A stretch of 64,000 nt of DNA from an uncultured Myxococcales bacterium (GTDB lineage Bacteria > Myxococcota_A > UBA9042), in assembly GCA_903929795.1 (NCBI GenBank), contig CAIYWC010000208.1, positions 52,599-116,598 on the forward strand. The letters are read 5' to 3'. The notes beneath the pieces were generated by a model, which saw only the letters and a program-made list of their open reading frames with translations, was not told the origin of the DNA and ran no database searches. A program made the position numbers and the translations under genes. Of this stretch, positions 60,858-64,000 are shown piece by piece. Position 1 is the stretch's first letter, and each line of letters starts with the position of its first letter.

Positions 60858-63133
60858 CGCAACACCACGAGCCGGAAGTTCTGCGCCGCGCCGCTGTGGT
60901 TGGTGAGGCGCACGGTGCCGGGCGTCGGCTGGCTGATCGTGTACGGCGGGTTGGGCCCGACGCCGCTGCCCTGGTAGAAGCTGCCGGTGGTGGCGAGATC
61001 GGCGACGGCGGGCGGCGTCCACGCGCCCGTGATCGGCCCGTCGATGCGGATGCGACCGGGCGAGCCGGACGCTGTGTTGGCCAGGACGCCGCCGTTGACG
61101 GAGAGCGTGCCGTCAACCGTGATGGCGTTGGCGCGCAGCCAGATCGTGCCGCCGGAGCCGCCGCCGCCGTTGCCGGCGTAGCCGCAAACCGGTTTTCCGC
61201 CCGTGCCGCCGTTCGCTGAGACCTTGCCGGTCGCCGAGATGACAATTTGTTTGGCGATGAGCAGCGCAGCGCCCCCGCCACCGCCGCCACCGCCGCCGTA
61301 CCAGCTGCCGCTGCAGGACGAGGACACGCTGGATCCGGCGCCGCCGCCGCCGCCGCCGCCGGACCCGCCCTCCAGGCCGGCCGGGATCGAGGCTGCGCCG
61401 TAAGCGCTGCCGCCGATGGCAAGCCCCGACGTGCCGCCTGCGACCGCGTGGCCGCCGCCGCTGCCGCTGCCGGCGTTGTACCCCGTGCCGCCGCCTTTGC
61501 CGGGCTGACCGCCGGCGAGTCCTTGGCCAGAGCTGCCGTCGTAGGTATTGCTGCCGCCCGCACCGCCCGCAGCGCCGCCGCCTGGTCCGGTCGTTCCGGC
61601 GGCGGCGAAATAGCTGCCTCCGGCGCTGCCGCCGTCGAGCGTCAGCTTGCCGTCGATGGTTACGGTGCCGTTGACGCGAATAACGAGCGGATCCGCGGTC
61701 TTGGGCGTCAACGTCGCGCCGGCGCCGATGGTCAAGCTTGAGAACTGGTGGTCATTGCCCAGCAGCGTTGTGTCGCTGCTGATGGTGAAGTCGCCCTCGC
61801 CGCCGTCGCCGCACGCCGCACAGGTGGCGCCGGCGTCGCCGGGAATCAGGCCCCACGCCGCGCCGTTCTGGACCCAGGCGCTGGTGGCCATGAGCTGGTC
61901 CGTGCCGCCGGTGACGACGTCAAGCGTCGCGCCGTCCGCGAGCGCGTCTGCGCTGGCCGTGTAGACGCGCGCGATGGGCGTGCCCTGGAAGCTGACTGCG
62001 CCGCCGAAAGTGACGGCGCCCTCGACCGTCAAAAGGCCATTGGCGCCCAGCAAGTTGCCGACGACGAGGTCGCCCGTGGCCTGGAGCTGCTTGGCGGAGA
62101 GTGCCTGGACCGAGACACTCCAGCTGTGGATCGCGCCGTCATTGCCGCCGGGCCCGCAGACGGAGTCAACGACCTTCAACTGCCAGTTGCCCTTGGGGTT
62201 TTGCCCCAGCCAGCCTTTGAAGCCGGACTGGCTGGCCCGATAACTGGCGGTCAGGCTCGTGCCGGTTTTGGCTTTGTCGTAGAGCGGCCAGGACTGGCCG
62301 TTGGGATCGATCAGCGTGACGGTGAGGCCGGAAATGTCCGAGTTGCCGATGTCGATGGCGACCGTGATTTCCTGGGCGAGGCCGACGTCGGGCACGGCGA
62401 TGGTGTCCGCGACGCCGAGTCCGTAGCAGTCCTTGATGGGCAGTTCCAGCGCGCTGTGGGCGTACGACGTGGCAAAGACGTTGCTCATCAAGCCGTTGGA
62501 CACCGTGCTGATGGCGTCGGGCGGCAGGTTGCCCGGGCCGGCGGGCAGCCCGAGCAGGTCGGAATACAGCCCTGAAAACGCGACCGTGCTGAGCGCTGCG
62601 GTCTTGGTGTACGCCGCGAGATCGCTCTCGCTCACCAGGCCGACGAGTTGCGCGACCGTCGCGAACTGGCTCAAATCCTTGGTCTGTGCGTAGTTGGCCA
62701 GCACGCTCGCGTCCAGCATCGCGCCCGTCACGCAGCCCGTGCACGCCAGCGTCTCCGCTGTCTGCGCGCGCAGCGCGAACGGCACGGACGCCAATGCCTG
62801 ACGGGAAAGCTCAGCGTTTGCGCCAACTTGCATCGTCAGCCACACCGCGCCCGTCGCCAGCTTGTCCGCCGTCAGCGGCAGGACCTGGCCCAGTGTCTGT
62901 GCAAAAAGCCCGCCGACGACCTGCACATCCAGCGGCCCTTCCTGCCACGCCGGCGTGCCGCCAGCCGCCTGATCGTACAGGAGAAACTTGACCTGATACT
63001 TGCCGTCCGGCGCAGTCTGCCCCGCGGCGTTGAGCAGTTGGCCTTCAAACAGCATCGTCTGCGGCACGGTCGCCTGCGCGGTGAACGGCACGAGCAGCAG
63101 CAGGAACAGCAGAAAACGCATCGCGAACCTCAT
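60854..63133 (-). CDS. Large secreted protein with P/Homo B domain and Gly-rich region
   Basis: A 759-residue protein with a signal peptide (RFLLFLLLLVPFTAQA). Residues of about 25-130 (LFEGQLLNAAGQTAPDGKYQ) match the head of many surface and fibre-like proteins. About 226-345 is a P/Homo B domain (LPIKDCYGLG, TVTLIDPNGQSWPLYD, GNWQLKVVDSVCGPGG), usually found beside subtilisin-like proteases; no protease is present. A beta-helix-like part with TSSDTTLLGN-type repeats and a very Gly-rich stretch (about 520-690) follow. ATG 63133 or 63121 both give a signal. It is the middle gene of a surface operon. It is probably a cell-surface or matrix protein. Confidence 0.82.
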   Translation of the reverse strand: MRFAMRFLLFLLLLVPFTAQATVPQTMLFEGQLLNAAGQTAPDGKYQVKFLLYDQAAGGTPAWQEGPLDVQVVGGLFAQTLGQVLPLTADKLATGAVWLTMQVGANAELSRQALASVPFALRAQTAETLACTGCVTGAMLDASVLANYAQTKDLSQFATVAQLVGLVSESDLAAYTKTAALSTVAFSGLYSDLLGLPAGPGNLPPDAISTVSNGLMSNVFATSYAHSALELPIKDCYGLGVADTIAVPDVGLAQEITVAIDIGNSDISGLTVTLIDPNGQSWPLYDKAKTGTSLTASYRASQSGFKGWLGQNPKGNWQLKVVDSVCGPGGNDGAIHSWSVSVQALSAKQLQATGDLVVGNLLGANGLLTVEGAVTFGGAVSFQGTPIARVYTASADALADGATLDVVTGGTDQLMATSAWVQNGAAWGLIPGDAGATCAACGDGGEGDFTISSDTTLLGNDHQFSSLTIGAGATLTPKTADPLVIRVNGTVTIDGKLTLDGGSAGGSYFAAAGTTGPGGGAAGGAGGSNTYDGSSGQGLAGGQPGKGGGTGYNAGSGSGGGHAVAGGTSGLAIGGSAYGAASIPAGLEGGSGGGGGGGAGSSVSSSCSGSWYGGGGGGGGGAALLIAKQIVISATGKVSANGGTGGKPVCGYAGNGGGGSGGTIWLRANAITVDGTLSVNGGVLANTASGSPGRIRIDGPITGAWTPPAVADLATTGSFYQGSGVGPNPPYTISQPTPGTVRLTNHSGAAQNFRLVVLR

Positions 63134-63144
63134 CACGGGCGACC

Positions 63145-63702
63145 TCAAGGCAACGACGGCAGGAGCCAGCGCAGCCAGCCGGTCCAAGCGGAGAACTTAT
63201 CTGAATTCAACTGGCTGGCGGTGAGGGAGCCGCCGCCGACGCCCCAGCTTTGTCCGGCGCGCGGCAAGGCGACCGCGAGCGTGCGGCCGCGAAAGCCGAC
63301 GATGGGCGAGCTGACGACGTCCACATCGCCCGCCGCATCCGAGTCTGGCGCATCCGCGACGGTGGCATCCTGCGCATCCGGCCCTGTCGCGTCGGGCGCG
63401 TCTGGCGCGTCTGGCGCGTCTGCGGCATCCAGGACGTCCGGCGCGTCTGCGGCATCCAGGACGTCCGGCGCGTCGGCGTCAAGCTGGGCATCCCCAGCGG
63501 CGTCGGAGTCGTCAGCGGCATCCGGGCCGGGCGAGACGTCTGAGGCGTCTTCCGAACCGGCCACATCGGCCAGCGCCTGCGCGTCGGCTTTCGCTTCTGG
63601 GTCGGCGTAGGCGAATTCACTCCGCGCCGGCAGGTTGTAGCAACCGCCAACGCAGGAAAACACCCAAACGAACCCGATTTGCCGCAACCAAGCCACGCCC
63701 AC
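63145..63702 (-). CDS. Asp/Ala-rich lipoprotein, first gene of the surface operon
   Basis: A 185-residue lipoprotein starting with GTG at 63702 (GGAG eight bases upstream; a longer frame to 63804 is unlikely). The signal ends in SCVGGC (Cys near residue 21). The mature part is a long Asp/Ala/Pro-rich spacer in which a 27-base unit is duplicated (DAPDVLDAA twice), then a short C-terminal block IVGFRGRTLAVALPRAG. The spacer type recurs in the other lipoproteins of this window. Eleven bases separate it from the P-domain gene. Likely an anchor or spacer lipoprotein for the surface protein behind it. Confidence 0.75.
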   Translation of the reverse strand: MGVAWLRQIGFVWVFSCVGGCYNLPARSEFAYADPEAKADAQALADVAGSEDASDVSPGPDAADDSDAAGDAQLDADAPDVLDAADAPDVLDAADAPDAPDAPDATGPDAQDATVADAPDSDAAGDVDVVSSPIVGFRGRTLAVALPRAGQSWGVGGGSLTASQLNSDKFSAWTGWLRWLLPSLP

Positions 63703-64000
63703 TCCACACGCTCCAAGACGTGGTCCGCCAGTCTGATTCCGGACCGTGCGAGCGTCAAGGGTCGCGTCGAGCACCACGCCCGGTCGCGGTTCGTCGCGCG
63801 ACAAACGTCCCCGCCCGCGCCCGACCGTTTGAAGCCCGACGCACGCTTGACCACGTCGTCAAGGTGCCAGAGATCCACCGGTGTTGCCGCCACTCCAAAA
63901 CCGCGGCGTTTCGCCAAAACGCGCACCCTCCGTCACACCGCGCGCAACGCGCGAAAACTGATCCACCCACCATCGCCGCGGCTGTCTGCGCAGGCGAAGC
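63703..64000. other. Right-hand edge without an identified gene
   Basis: About 300 GC-rich bases upstream of the lipoprotein operon. It should contain the operon promoter. Short frames on both strands show no family likeness or ribosome site. A gene may begin beyond the window. Confidence 0.4.

Overview
The window is high-GC DNA, about two thirds G+C by eye, with dense coding and frequent 1-10 base gene overlaps. It most resembles a member of the Myxococcota (former Deltaproteobacteria) or a close relative. Reasons are two giant cysteine-rich lipoproteins with the metal-binding-type motif DNDCDG, a DUF2330 protein starting with the CGGFFC signature, many Asp/Ala-rich lipoproteins, and a crtC/crtD carotenoid cluster. 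This placement is inferred from gene content; no rRNA or marker gene is present to prove it. I saw no tRNA, rRNA, CRISPR array, insertion sequence or prophage.

Layout. 1-6.0 kb (minus strand): the 5' part of a DUF2330 gene, a strong hairpin, then a zinc-type ABC importer (znuA/znuC/znuB) with an outer-membrane barrel and a small His-rich protein. 6.1-12.1 kb (minus): aceE (pyruvate dehydrogenase E1), dapB, rlmM and an aminotransferase, with a 121-bp intergenic element at 10688. 12.3-17.8 kb (plus): a DUF3332 lipoprotein, then a methionine-salvage set (mtnB, mtnD, an aminotransferase) running into a lipoprotein and an ATP-grasp enzyme. 18.1-22.8 kb (minus): a large single-chain Type IIG restriction-modification enzyme that overlaps a lipoprotein gene by four bases, a 21-bp tandem array, and a small basic protein. 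23.1-24.9 kb: a medium-chain oxidoreductase, a repeat block of about 105 bp and a perfect hairpin, then a DUF962 protein. 25-28.1 kb and 36.2-42.4 kb (minus): the two giant Cys-rich lipoproteins with different beta-propeller-like C-termini; the second carries a frameshift near its N-terminus. Between them lie a TetR regulator with a di-iron protein (28.4-30.3 kb), acnB, and an AsmA-like/GT51 transglycosylase fusion (33.2-36.1 kb).

42.5-50.5 kb (plus): a complete carotenoid cluster crtY-crtE-crtI-crtB-crtD-crtZ-crtC. One beta end (CrtY, CrtZ) and one hydrated, desaturated psi end (CrtC, CrtD) predict a saproxanthin-type monocyclic xanthophyll. 50.5-58.2 kb (minus): an internally duplicated unknown protein coupled to phosphoglucomutase; a compact tetR-glycyl radical enzyme-activase operon with a palindrome upstream; a GH76 remnant; and a nitronate monooxygenase with the second copy of the 121-bp element upstream. 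58.5-64 kb: a methyltransferase, a 42-bp tandem array, and a three-gene surface operon (lipoprotein, P-domain protein, TPR protein).

Most genes are housekeeping or envelope functions. The best candidates for new biology are the 121-bp intergenic element, the AsmA-GT51 fusion, the TetR-controlled glycyl radical enzyme of unknown substrate, the lipoprotein coupled to the Type IIG enzyme, and the carotenoid end product.
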